From: UTCHB3 sp964431385
Lineage (GTDB): Bacteria; Bacteroidota; Ignavibacteria; Ignavibacteriales; Ignavibacteriaceae
Direction of reading: 5' to 3'
Length of the DNA stretch: 64,000 nucleotides
Assembly (NCBI GenBank): GCA_964431385.1
Contig: CAYSJM010000002.1
Location: 1 to 64,000 of the forward strand
Under the pieces are notes generated by a model, which saw only the letters and a list, made by a program, of their open reading frames with translations, was not told where the DNA came from and searched no databases. How positions within the stretch are numbered: the stretch's first letter is position 1; the number at the start of each line of letters is the position of its first letter. This document shows, one piece after another, positions 17,774 through 26,393 of this stretch. Made by a program: the position numbers and the translations under genes.

Positions 17774-18961
17774 TTAAATTATTCTTACTACAGCTTTGTT
17801 CATAAGATAACGGTAAATCTTCCTGATTACTCTGAAGATAAAAACGAGATAAAAGGCATAAACAGCGATACCTACAATTCTGACAACAAAAGAAAATGCC
17901 GCATTTTTTACCGGTTTATATGTCGGTAAAATCCCGTCAGTTCTAATAAGCGGATTTAGAAAGAATGTGGTTTTGGGGTTATATACCTCTGTCCTCAGAT
18001 AAGTTTTAACTTTTTTGAGGGGATAGACCAAAGAATCGGTTTTTGCAAATGAACCAAGTACCTCACCGTAGTTCCCGATTAACAGTATGGAATCTGCCGG
18101 CATGGTTAGTTTTAATTTCATCGAGTCATTTTCAACTCTAAGATACCGCAATTCGTTATCCAACTCTGCATTATTCCCTTTAACAGCGACTGAATTCCCT
18201 TTTCTTAGCGCATCCACGATCAGATTTCCCAGAAGCGACCCTGCCCGTACCATCGTCCAATATCTACCCGTTTCATCTTTTCTGGTTTGATTGTGTGAAT
18301 CATCATTTCCATATCCGAATGCAGGGTAACCGGCAGAAAGAGCTGCATCCCAGTGGTGAACTGAAGTTCTGTAATGATTTAAAATTTCGATGTGGGTATA
18401 GTTTGAAAGGTACTGAAAATCGTCAGGATGGTAACCTTCGAGGAATTCCGGATGATTTATTGCGAGCAGTTTGGTCGTTGGTCTTATTCTTTCAATAATA
18501 TCCTGTTTATGATGAAGGGACTGAAACAGGGGATAGTCAAAATTCACAATCTCTTTGGCACCAATTGGATGTTGATGCCGTTTCCAGACATTTAACCCAT
18601 GCTCATAGAGAGGGATGAATTCATCATCTTTAACATTTTTTGATTTTGTAATTTTATGATAGTCAGAAATTCCTGCAAAATCATATCCGAGTGACTTATA
18701 GACGGAATCAACCTGCTCCGGAGTTAGTGTTCCGTTTGTTAATCCACCCCATGCCTGGGCGTGGGCATGAAAATTGGCTTTGAACCATTTGCCGGAAGTG
18801 TCTGCATACGGATTGTACCATTCAACACCCGAAAAAGGCTTCATAGCCGGGAATTTGTAAACATTTGTAAAGATATATGGAAACATAGCGATAGCAAGAA
18901 CTATCAGAAATAAAATCGATATGATAAAAACGGGAACTAACAGGAGTTTTTTAAAGTTCAT
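17774..18961 (-). CDS. Membrane-anchored PHP-domain phosphoesterase-like protein
   Basis: About 395 aa. An N-terminal membrane segment (residues 5-30) and a second hydrophobic stretch near the C-terminus flank a PHP-like metal-dependent domain. Metal-ligand motifs are FHAHAQAWGG, GISDYHK, LAINHPEF, IEILNHYR and YGNDDSHN. PHP enzymes hydrolyse phosphoesters; the substrate here is unknown and the catalytic part probably faces the periplasm. The ATG at 18961 is chosen because a promoter-like pair (19012-19041) lies upstream of it; the longer frame to 19048 would include that promoter. Confidence 0.75.
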   Translation of the reverse strand: MNFKKLLLVPVFIISILFLIVLAIAMFPYIFTNVYKFPAMKPFSGVEWYNPYADTSGKWFKANFHAHAQAWGGLTNGTLTPEQVDSVYKSLGYDFAGISDYHKITKSKNVKDDEFIPLYEHGLNVWKRHQHPIGAKEIVNFDYPLFQSLHHKQDIIERIRPTTKLLAINHPEFLEGYHPDDFQYLSNYTHIEILNHYRTSVHHWDAALSAGYPAFGYGNDDSHNQTRKDETGRYWTMVRAGSLLGNLIVDALRKGNSVAVKGNNAELDNELRYLRVENDSMKLKLTMPADSILLIGNYGEVLGSFAKTDSLVYPLKKVKTYLRTEVYNPKTTFFLNPLIRTDGILPTYKPVKNAAFSFVVRIVGIAVYAFYLVFIFRVIRKIYRYLMNKAVVRII

Positions 18962-18997
18962 CTTGTAATTTGGGGTGGTAGCTGGGCTGAAAAATAT

Positions 18998-19005
18998 TAT
19001 ATTTG
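18998..19005 (+). promoter_or_regulatory. Possible -7 box (TATATTTG) for htpG
   Basis: An exact match to the Bacteroidota -7 consensus TAnnTTTG, about 65 bases before the htpG start. No TTG sits at the ideal -33 distance (nearest TTTG at 18969-18972, 25 bases away), so this is weak on its own. It faces the opposite-strand box at 19012-19019, six bases apart. No CIRCE heat-shock operator is visible. Confidence 0.35.
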
Positions 19006-19011
19006 TGATCG

Positions 19012-19041
19012 CAAATTTACGAAATTTTATGATCATTTCAA
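19012..19041 (-). promoter_or_regulatory. Bacteroidota-type promoter of the PHP-domain gene
   Basis: On the minus strand TTG (19041-19039), 19 bases, then TAAATTTG (19019-19012). This fits the TTG-N19-TAnnTTTG pattern of Bacteroidota primary-sigma promoters. The inferred transcript start is near 19005, about 45 bases before the ATG at 18961. Confidence 0.5.
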
Positions 19042-19072
19042 GATCCAATTTAAAGTGAAAGGACTAACATTA

Positions 19073-20977
19073 ATGGAAACCAAAGTGCAGGAAAAGTTTA
19101 CTTTTCAAGCTGAAATCACACAACTCCTCGATATATTGGTTCATTCCCTCTATAGCAGTCGTGAGATATTTCTAAGAGAATTAATCTCCAATGCCTCAGA
19201 TGCAATTGATAAATTAAGAATAATCTCACTTCGTGGTGAAAGTTTTCACCAAAAAGATCTTCCATTCGAAATTAAAATATCGTTTGATCAAGACGCAAAA
19301 ATGTTGGTAATCACAGATACCGGCATTGGAATGACCAAAGACGAACTCGTTAAAAACATCGGTACAATTGCTAAATCGGGAAGTTCAGAGTTCATCAAAG
19401 CTCTAAAAACCGGTGAAAGCGATGCTAAAGAAATCATCGGAAGGTTTGGTGTTGGGTTTTATTCGGTCTTCATGGTCGCAAACGAAGTAAAAATAAAAAC
19501 CAGATCTTATCAACCTGAGGAAACGGGTTATATCTGGAAATCAACCGGAAGTGGTGACTTCACAATTACCGAGATGGAAGAGTCAGCAAATCGTGGTACA
19601 TCGATCGAGATTTACCTGAAAGATGAAGCTGTTGAATTTGCATCTAAAGAGAGACTCGAAGAGATTGTTAAAAAGCATTCCGGGTTTATTTCTTATCCTA
19701 TCTATCTTGCAGCAGAAAGAGTTAACACAATAACTGCTTTGTGGAAAGAACCAAAAAGCAATATTAAACCGGAACAGTACGCAGAATTTTATAAGTTCAT
19801 TTCGCATGATTTTGAAGACCCTGAAGGTCACATTCATTATGCCATTGAAGCACCAATTCAGTTTAATGCACTTCTTTTTATTCCAAAGAAGAATTTTGAT
19901 TTTTTTGGAATGAACAGAGATAATTACGGTCTCGATCTCTATGTAAGAAAAGTACTAATTCAGCATCAGTCAAAAGACTTGCTTCCAGAGTTCCTGAGTT
20001 TTGTTAAGGGTGTGGTTGACTCCGAAGATCTTCCGCTTAATGTTTCAAGAGAGACACTTCAGGAAAATGCTATTTTTGGCAAAATCTCGAGAGAAGTGAC
20101 CAAAGCGGTGTTGAACGATCTTATTCGTAGAGCTAAAGAAGATCCCGAGCAATATAAAAGAATCTATAAAGAACACGGTAAAAAGATAAAACTCGGATTC
20201 AACGATCATAATAACAGAGAGAAATATCTGGAACTCCTCCGATTTGATTCTTTGAATAACAGTGATCCTGAAAAATTGATCTCACTCGATGACTACAAAT
20301 CGAGTCTAAAAGCGGATCAAAAAGAAATCTATCATGCTCTCGGAACTTCAAGAGAATCTTTGCTCGCAGACCCTGCCATTGAAATCTTCAAGAAGAAGGG
20401 GATTGATGTTCTCTTCCTTCTCGATCCGGTTGATGAATATGCACTAAATATGTGTGCCAAATATGGTGAATTGGACTTTGTTTCTGTTGAAAAAGCCGAC
20501 ATTTCTAAACTGGATGCTTTTGTTGATGTAGAGGTTGATGAAAACAAGTTGCCTGAGTTGGTTGCCGAAGATGAAAAAGTGCTCGAAGATCTCGCTTCCA
20601 ACATTAAGGAAATTCTTGGTGACAAAGTAAAAGAAGTGAAAATCTCGAAGCGTTTAAGTGATCATGCAGTTTGGCTCGCGGGTGAAAATGAGATGTTTTC
20701 AGCATCATTCAGACGAATGATGAAAGGAAGCAACCCAATGTTCGACTCTTTTGGTGCCTCCAAAGTGATGGAGATAAACAAAAACAGTGCGGTCATCAGG
20801 AATCTTCTGAATATTTACAAGGGTGATAAATCGTCACCTGTAATCCCAAGAGTTGTTAATGTACTTTACCTCGCTGCCGAACTTGGTTCAGGCGATCTGA
20901 AAGACCCGTTTATACTCGTAAAAGAGATGAATTCGATACTTGAGACTTTTACAGGTTCCTACACTATAATAAAATAG
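19073..20977 (+). CDS. htpG: Molecular chaperone HtpG (Hsp90)
   Basis: 634 aa. The N-terminal GHKL ATPase domain shows FQAEITQLLDILVHSLYSS, LRELISNASDAIDKLR, DTGIGMTKDEL and GRFGVGFYSVFMVA. The middle domain has GVVDSEDLPLNVSRETLQ, and the C-terminal dimerisation domain is present. It is full length and ordinary for bacterial Hsp90. The ATG at 19073 is preferred (AAAGGA upstream); a GTG at 19055 in frame would add six residues. A strong terminator follows. Confidence 0.97.
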   Translation: METKVQEKFTFQAEITQLLDILVHSLYSSREIFLRELISNASDAIDKLRIISLRGESFHQKDLPFEIKISFDQDAKMLVITDTGIGMTKDELVKNIGTIAKSGSSEFIKALKTGESDAKEIIGRFGVGFYSVFMVANEVKIKTRSYQPEETGYIWKSTGSGDFTITEMEESANRGTSIEIYLKDEAVEFASKERLEEIVKKHSGFISYPIYLAAERVNTITALWKEPKSNIKPEQYAEFYKFISHDFEDPEGHIHYAIEAPIQFNALLFIPKKNFDFFGMNRDNYGLDLYVRKVLIQHQSKDLLPEFLSFVKGVVDSEDLPLNVSRETLQENAIFGKISREVTKAVLNDLIRRAKEDPEQYKRIYKEHGKKIKLGFNDHNNREKYLELLRFDSLNNSDPEKLISLDDYKSSLKADQKEIYHALGTSRESLLADPAIEIFKKKGIDVLFLLDPVDEYALNMCAKYGELDFVSVEKADISKLDAFVDVEVDENKLPELVAEDEKVLEDLASNIKEILGDKVKEVKISKRLSDHAVWLAGENEMFSASFRRMMKGSNPMFDSFGASKVMEINKNSAVIRNLLNIYKGDKSSPVIPRVVNVLYLAAELGSGDLKDPFILVKEMNSILETFTGSYTIIK

Positions 20978-20990
20978 ATGTTTCTTAAAA

Positions 20991-21017
20991 CAAGGAGGTA
21001 AAACCTCCTTGTTTTTA
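20991..21017 (+). terminator. Rho-independent terminator after htpG
   Basis: CAAGGAGG (20991-20998) pairs perfectly with CCTCCTTG (21004-21011) around a 5-nt loop, followed by a run of Ts. It lies 13 bases past the htpG stop. Confidence 0.92.
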
Positions 21018-21090
21018 AATATTTTGATTTATTGAATTAATTAAAATGTTTAAGTTTAAATCATAAATCCAATAAACTTCGAAAGAACAT

Positions 21091-22371
21091 ATGGCACCAA
21101 ATATTTTCGATACAATGGCGCAAAAGATTGAGTTCTGGCGTTCCGACATGTCAGCATTTTTAAAGGAAAGTGGAGATCAAAAAGTTTCTGACATTACCAT
21201 TTCTCAGATAATGGGTGGAATGCGCGGAGTTACATCACTTTGGTGTGATACTTCAGTTGTTCCTAAGGATCAGGGTCTTATCATTCGTGGTAAACCTGTT
21301 TCAGAATTAACTGATATCACCGGCGTACAAGTTTTTTATCTCCTTCTCACAGGAGACTTACCAAACGAAGAAGAGTTGCACGAATTCCAGTTGGCACTCA
21401 GAATAAGAAAATTTGTCCCTTATTATGTTTGGGAAATACTGAAAGCCATGCCAAAGGATTCACATCCTATGACAATGCTTTCTACAGCAGTGCTCTCAAT
21501 GCAAAAAGAATCGTCATTCGCCCGTCATCATGATGAAGGGATTCACAAAAGCGAATACTGGAGATATACACTCGAAGATGCACTTAACCTAATTGCAAAA
21601 CTTCCTGCAATAGCTGCTGCTATCTACAGAATCAGATATAATAAAGGCGAATTGATTCAACCTGACCCTGATATGAGACTTTCGGAGGATTTTGTCCATA
21701 TGCTCGGTCTGGACTCGTCAGGTGAAGAATTTTTGAAGTTAATGACCCTCTTCCTCGTTGCTCACTCAGACCACGAGGGTGGTAATGTGAGTTCATTTAC
21801 TGCTTCCATTGTTAACTCAGCTCTCTCCGATTTATATTATTCGATCTCAGCAGGATTCAACGGTCTTGCCGGTCCACTTCACGGTCTCGCAAATCAGGAA
21901 GCCCTCAAATGGGTATTGGAAGTGATGAAGAAATATAACGGAACCCCGACGAAAGAACAAATTGAAGATGTTGTGAACGAAACTCTCGCTGCAGGTCAGG
22001 TAATTCCGGGATACGGTCATGCCGTTCTGAGAGTTGTTGATCCAAGATTCACAGCTTTTTATGAATTCGGAAAAGTCCATTGTCCTGAAGACCCTGTTTT
22101 CAAAACAGTGGTTAATACATTTGAAGTGGTGCCTGAAGTCCTTAAGAGGATCCCAAAAATTCAAAATCCATGGCCAAATGTTGACGCAGTAACGGGTTCT
22201 TTATTATACCATTATGGACTTAGAGAATTCTCATATTATACTGTTATTTTTGCATTATCAAGATCGATAGGTCTTGCTTCTCAAGCTGTAATGAACAGAG
22301 CATTAGGATTGCCAATCGTGCGTCCAAAATCTGTGACTACCTCGTGGTTAAAAAGTCAGGTTATCAAATAA
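21091..22371 (+). CDS. gltA: Citrate synthase, eukaryotic-type
   Basis: 426 aa, condenses oxaloacetate and acetyl-CoA. Catalytic residues are H264 (GPLHGLANQEALK), H310 (PGYGHAVLRVVDPRF) and D365 (WPNVDAVTGSLLYHYG). Their spacing equals that of the pig-heart enzyme (274/320/375) with a constant offset of ten, and the GHAVLRxxDPR motif is that of mitochondrial-type enzymes, not of the usual hexameric bacterial GltA. An in-frame ATG at 21115 is an alternative start. The gene is monocistronic between two hairpin terminators. Confidence 0.95.
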   Translation: MAPNIFDTMAQKIEFWRSDMSAFLKESGDQKVSDITISQIMGGMRGVTSLWCDTSVVPKDQGLIIRGKPVSELTDITGVQVFYLLLTGDLPNEEELHEFQLALRIRKFVPYYVWEILKAMPKDSHPMTMLSTAVLSMQKESSFARHHDEGIHKSEYWRYTLEDALNLIAKLPAIAAAIYRIRYNKGELIQPDPDMRLSEDFVHMLGLDSSGEEFLKLMTLFLVAHSDHEGGNVSSFTASIVNSALSDLYYSISAGFNGLAGPLHGLANQEALKWVLEVMKKYNGTPTKEQIEDVVNETLAAGQVIPGYGHAVLRVVDPRFTAFYEFGKVHCPEDPVFKTVVNTFEVVPEVLKRIPKIQNPWPNVDAVTGSLLYHYGLREFSYYTVIFALSRSIGLASQAVMNRALGLPIVRPKSVTTSWLKSQVIK

Positions 22372-22410
22372 TCTCGCGGAATTAATCCAGGAAGAAAAAT
22401 GATCATTTGA

Positions 22411-22444
22411 AAAGAGGCTGTTTTTGTTAGCAGCCTCTTTTTAG
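22411..22444 (+). terminator. Rho-independent terminator after citrate synthase
   Basis: AAAGAGGCTG (22411-22420) pairs with CAGCCTCTTT (22431-22440), followed by a T-rich tail. It is 40 bases after the citrate synthase stop. Confidence 0.88.
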
Positions 22445-22558
22445 TTTAAATTTTTTAAGGATTTTAGCTACACTTCAAACTTGGAATTTTATAAGAATAG
22501 AGAATTACATATATTGCAAAATGAAATTATCATTTAATTATTCACACAAAGAATTATT

Positions 22559-23074
22559 ATGTCTATTGAGCATATAGCCAACATCAGACCGGCAGAGAAT
22601 ACAGATATCGACACCATCAGGGAATTGCTTCGTAAAACCTGGTTGGATGCGTATGGATTTATTCCTGTTGAAGACCTTGATACATATTTGAATGCAAATT
22701 ATTCTGTCGCGAAATTAAAAGAGATTTTGACCACAGACCGTGAAGAATGTTTTGTTTACGATGATGGCACAGGAATCACCGGCTGGATGCGACTCAGACG
22801 AGATGATGATAATAATATATTTTCTGTGATATCCCTTTATGTCCTGCCCGAAGCTCAGGGAAAGGGAACAGGCAAAAAGCTCCTGAATTTTGCTTGTGAG
22901 TTTGCTCTTGAATACCGTTTCGAAAAAGTTACACTTGGAGTAATGACCCAAAAAGAAAAAAGTGCGAAATGGTACCAAAATAACGGTTTTAGCATAGTTA
23001 GAACCGAACCGTTTACTATGGGCAATACAGAAGTTGAACACTTGATTATGGAAAAAATAATTTTCTTTCAGTAA
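22559..23074 (+). CDS. GNAT-family N-acetyltransferase
   Basis: 171 aa with the GNAT fold signatures: N-terminal IRPAENTDIDTIRELLRKTW, strand ISLYVLPEAQGKGTGKKLLNFA (the acetyl-CoA pyrophosphate loop is QGKGTGKKL near residue 100), and the C-terminal KWYQNNGFSIVRTE. It transfers an acetyl group from acetyl-CoA to an unknown amine. It stands alone, with its own 5' region and about 100 bases before hemB. Confidence 0.88.
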   Translation: MSIEHIANIRPAENTDIDTIRELLRKTWLDAYGFIPVEDLDTYLNANYSVAKLKEILTTDREECFVYDDGTGITGWMRLRRDDDNNIFSVISLYVLPEAQGKGTGKKLLNFACEFALEYRFEKVTLGVMTQKEKSAKWYQNNGFSIVRTEPFTMGNTEVEHLIMEKIIFFQ

Positions 23075-23174
23075 TACCCTCCAAAAACTTTTTATTAGCC
23101 CCTTTTATAATTGTAAATTTAAAGATTCAATTTTTTAAATTTCCTTACCCCAATTTTCATTAAGGAGAATTCTA

Positions 23175-24158
23175 ATGGCTGATTTCCCGGTAAAAAGACT
23201 TCGTCGTTTAAGATACAATACAAAAGTGCGTGATCTCGTAAGAGAGACCATCCTGACAAAAAATGATTTTATTTATCCTTTATTCGTGATTCCCGGAGAG
23301 GGAAAAGTCGAAGAGATCCGTTCGATGCCCGGAGTATTTCGTTTTTCAATAGATGAGTTAGTGAAAGAGTGTGCCGAAGTGGTAGCTTTGGGAATTCCTG
23401 CTGTTATTCTTTTTGGGATCCCGGATCATAAAGATGAAGTTGGTTCCGATGCTTATAACGATGATGGTATCATCCAAAGGGCAATAAGAGCGATAAAAAA
23501 AGAAGTTAAAAATCTCCTGATTATGACAGATGTCTGTTTGTGCGAATACACATCTCACGGACACTGTGGAGTTCTGAATGGTGAGGAAATTCTTAACGAT
23601 GAAACTGTTGAGCTTCTTGTTAAAGAATCAGTGTCCCACGCCCGTGCCGGAGCCGATGTGATTGCTCCGTCGGATATGATGGATGGAAGAATTGGAGCGA
23701 TAAGAAAGGGGCTTGACGAAAACGGATTTAAGAATATCCCGGTTTTAAGTTATGCGGTTAAGTATGCTTCCGGTTTCTACGGACCATTCAGAGATGCGGC
23801 TGATTCAGCACCTGCATTTGGCGACAGAAGATCGCACCAGATGGATGTAGCAAACAGCAGCGAAGCTCTAAGAGAAGCTTTAAGCGATATTGAAGAAGGT
23901 GCTGATATAATTATGGTTAAACCTGCCGGTGCTTATCTCGATATCATCAAAATGGTGAAAGATGCAACCGGAATGCCACTTGCCGCATATCAGGTATCAG
24001 GTGAATATGCAATGATCAAAGCTGCGGGAATAAATGACTGGATTGATGAAGAGAGAGTAATGATGGAATCGCTTGTTTCTATAAAAAGAGCAGGAGCTGA
24101 CATGATTCTGACATACTTTGCTAAAGAAGCTGCAAGATTTCTCGATAGACAAAAATAA
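23175..24158 (+). CDS. hemB: Porphobilinogen synthase (delta-aminolevulinate dehydratase)
   Basis: 327 aa, joins two 5-aminolevulinate molecules. The two active-site lysines are K196 (YAVKYASGFYGPFR) and K249 (IIMVKPAGAY). A cysteine cluster C121, C123 and C131 (DVCLCEYTSHGHC) indicates the zinc-dependent form rather than the aspartate-rich magnesium type. GGAG upstream of the ATG supports the start. hemL follows 24 bases later, so two steps of tetrapyrrole synthesis are cotranscribed. Confidence 0.97.
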   Translation: MADFPVKRLRRLRYNTKVRDLVRETILTKNDFIYPLFVIPGEGKVEEIRSMPGVFRFSIDELVKECAEVVALGIPAVILFGIPDHKDEVGSDAYNDDGIIQRAIRAIKKEVKNLLIMTDVCLCEYTSHGHCGVLNGEEILNDETVELLVKESVSHARAGADVIAPSDMMDGRIGAIRKGLDENGFKNIPVLSYAVKYASGFYGPFRDAADSAPAFGDRRSHQMDVANSSEALREALSDIEEGADIIMVKPAGAYLDIIKMVKDATGMPLAAYQVSGEYAMIKAAGINDWIDEERVMMESLVSIKRAGADMILTYFAKEAARFLDRQK

Positions 24159-24182
24159 TTTTTCGAAAGGTAGAATTTTCTC

Positions 24183-25472
24183 ATGGAAATTAAAAGAAGC
24201 ACCGAACTATTTGAACAGGCGAAAAAATATATTCCGGGGGGAGTTAACTCACCCGTAAGAGCATTTAAATCAGTTGGCGGAAATCCTGTCTTCATGGCTC
24301 GAGGAGAAGGCTCAAAAATGTACGATGTTGATGGTAATGAGTATATCGATTTTATCGGTAGCTGGGGTCCACACATTTTTGGACATAATCCATCATTCAT
24401 CAAAAAAGCTGTTCTTGATGCTCTCGAAAACGGTTCAAGTTTTGGTGCTCCAACCGGTATGGAAGTAAAAATGGCAGAACTTATCACTTCAATGGTGCCC
24501 TCCGTTGAGATGGTCAGAATGGTAAATTCAGGAACCGAAGCCACCATGAGTGCAGTGAGAGTAGCAAGAGGTTACACGGGAAGAGAAAAAATAATCAAAT
24601 TTGAAGGATGCTACCATGGCCATGCCGATTTTTTCCTTATTAAAGCAGGAAGTGGTGCCCTTACATTGGGAGAACCGAACAGTCCGGGAGTGACCAAAGG
24701 AACCGCCGCTGATACCCTCATCGCAAGATACAATGATCTGGATAGTGTAAAAGAGATAGTAAAAAACAACAAAAATGAAGTCGCTGCTCTCATACTTGAA
24801 CCTGTTGTTGGTAACATGGGTGTTGTCATTCCGACTGAAGATTTTATGAACGGTCTCCGTGAACTTTGCAGTGAAGAGGGGATAGTTTTCATTTTTGACG
24901 AAGTTATGACCGGTTTTCGTCTGGCTGCAGGTGGAGCACAGGAAGTATTTGGAGTTACTCCTGACTTGACCACATTTGGAAAAATTATAGGTGGTGGACT
25001 TCCGGTAGGAGCTTTTGGTGGTAAACGGGAAATCATGCAGAAACTCGCACCTCTCGGTCCTGTGTATCAGGCAGGTACTTTAAGTGGCAATCCACTTGCC
25101 ATGGCTGCCGGTTTTGCTGCCCTCACACATATTAAAGAAAATCCGGGAATATACAATCTTCTCGAAGACCGAACAGATCAACTTGAAACAGGATTTAGAG
25201 AAAACCTGGAAAAACTTGAAAAATCATACAGAATAAATAGAATTGGATCGATGATTAGTATGTTTTTTACCGAGAGTCCGGTGTATGATTTTGATTCTGC
25301 TGTAAAATCTGACACTTCTTTATATGCCAAGTTCTTCCATGGAATGTTGGAAAGAGGAATTTATTTGCCACCGGCACAGTTTGAATCATGGTTCTTGAGC
25401 ACAGCTCTTAGCGAAGAAGATATTGAGCGGACTGTTAAAGCTCATTTTGAAACTCTCTCCGAGATGAATTAA
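24183..25472 (+). CDS. hemL: Glutamate-1-semialdehyde 2,1-aminomutase
   Basis: 429 aa PLP enzyme that makes 5-aminolevulinate by the C5 pathway. It starts STELFEQAKKYIPGGVNSPVRAF, has VNSGTEATMSAVRVARG and FDEVMTGFRLA, and carries the PLP lysine K267 in TFGKIIGGGLPVGAFGG. All are diagnostic of HemL over other class III aminotransferases. It is cotranscribed with hemB and ends seven bases from the convergent M50-like gene. Confidence 0.97.
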   Translation: MEIKRSTELFEQAKKYIPGGVNSPVRAFKSVGGNPVFMARGEGSKMYDVDGNEYIDFIGSWGPHIFGHNPSFIKKAVLDALENGSSFGAPTGMEVKMAELITSMVPSVEMVRMVNSGTEATMSAVRVARGYTGREKIIKFEGCYHGHADFFLIKAGSGALTLGEPNSPGVTKGTAADTLIARYNDLDSVKEIVKNNKNEVAALILEPVVGNMGVVIPTEDFMNGLRELCSEEGIVFIFDEVMTGFRLAAGGAQEVFGVTPDLTTFGKIIGGGLPVGAFGGKREIMQKLAPLGPVYQAGTLSGNPLAMAAGFAALTHIKENPGIYNLLEDRTDQLETGFRENLEKLEKSYRINRIGSMISMFFTESPVYDFDSAVKSDTSLYAKFFHGMLERGIYLPPAQFESWFLSTALSEEDIERTVKAHFETLSEMN

Positions 25473-25479
25473 TACTGCA

Positions 25480-26331
25480 TTAAAAGAATGGATTGAGAAT
25501 CCTCTTGTTCTTCAACAGGTAATAGATTGCCAACGGAATATAAATGAGGATAAATGAGAAGATGGTTAATGCAAGTCCGAATATCAAAATGGAGTGAAGT
25601 TTTCCCAAAAAAGTTGTGATGTGACTGAGTAATAAACCGGGGTTGAAGTTTAGGAATCCGGAAACCAGATTAAAAATGAAGATTAATCCGATGAGTAAAC
25701 CAAATCCCGGTAAGGCATTTTTAAGATCAACATGACTTGGTGCAATGTGTGCTGAAATTGAAGTCATCAAGTAAAGAATGGCGATTGAGAGTAATCCGGG
25801 TTTTAGTAAAGTACTGCGTAGGACAGAAAAGTTGGCTACAATTCCCGCATAAAATTCCTTAAAGACGGCAGTAAAGGAAGCATTAAGGTTGTTTATGTCA
25901 ATATTCGATTTCATTGTTTTTGCAGCTTGATCAGGGAAGAATGTATCAAACAAAAGGAATAATATCAAACTTCCTATTAGCAGGGGTGCTATTCCGATGA
26001 AAAAATTTCCAACTGATTGGTAGATGCTTTTTGTGTTGTAGTTGTGGGATACATACCCGAGTACGCCCGATGCTTTGTCGGGTTTAAAGAATGCTACTTC
26101 CTGAATTTTATGCCCGAAAACGATGCAAAAAAGAGCGTGTGAAAACTCATGGACGGGGGTGCCTATCCAGGCGGTTATATATACCCCTTTCCATCCTGTC
26201 GTTTTATTAAGTGCAATACAAATCATTCTTTGGAGCAAAAAAAGTAAAAGTGTGATGATTCCGGTTAATCCAAAAATTAAAATAATGTGAATTATCGTAT
26301 TTTTGGAGGCACTTAAAAAAATATCGATCAT
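25480..26331 (-). CDS. M50-like membrane metalloprotease-type protein
   Basis: About 283 aa, at least six hydrophobic segments. Near residue 60 is PVHEFSHALFCIVFGH, an HExxH motif at the end of a membrane segment, as in site-2/SpoIVFB-type (M50) proteases. A later GLLIGLIFIFNLVSGF does not give a clear N/D-PxPxxD second ligand motif, so proteolysis is not certain. The ATG at 26331 is preferred; a GTG at 26364 adds eleven residues. It is convergent with hemL and divergent from nth. No anti-sigma factor or other obvious substrate is adjacent. Confidence 0.7.
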   Translation of the reverse strand: MIDIFLSASKNTIIHIILIFGLTGIITLLLFLLQRMICIALNKTTGWKGVYITAWIGTPVHEFSHALFCIVFGHKIQEVAFFKPDKASGVLGYVSHNYNTKSIYQSVGNFFIGIAPLLIGSLILFLLFDTFFPDQAAKTMKSNIDINNLNASFTAVFKEFYAGIVANFSVLRSTLLKPGLLSIAILYLMTSISAHIAPSHVDLKNALPGFGLLIGLIFIFNLVSGFLNFNPGLLLSHITTFLGKLHSILIFGLALTIFSFILIYIPLAIYYLLKNKRILNPFF

Positions 26332-26393
26332 GCTAATCTGGTAAAATTTATAGATGTGTTTCACAATTTACAAAAAAAACGGATTTTTCATCT

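Noticed and set aside
18961..19048. Extended N-terminus of the PHP-domain protein
   Set aside because: The added region contains a promoter-like element and has no signal-peptide character.
19055..19072. GTG start for htpG
   Set aside because: The ATG at 19073 has a better ribosome binding site spacing and matches the usual HtpG N-terminus.
23990..24547. A 185-codon open frame on the minus strand across hemB/hemL
   Set aside because: It is antisense to two certain genes, has serine/proline-rich low-complexity character and no family signature.
24611..25036. A 141-codon minus-strand frame inside hemL
   Set aside because: It is antisense to the PLP-binding region of hemL and has no recognisable domain.
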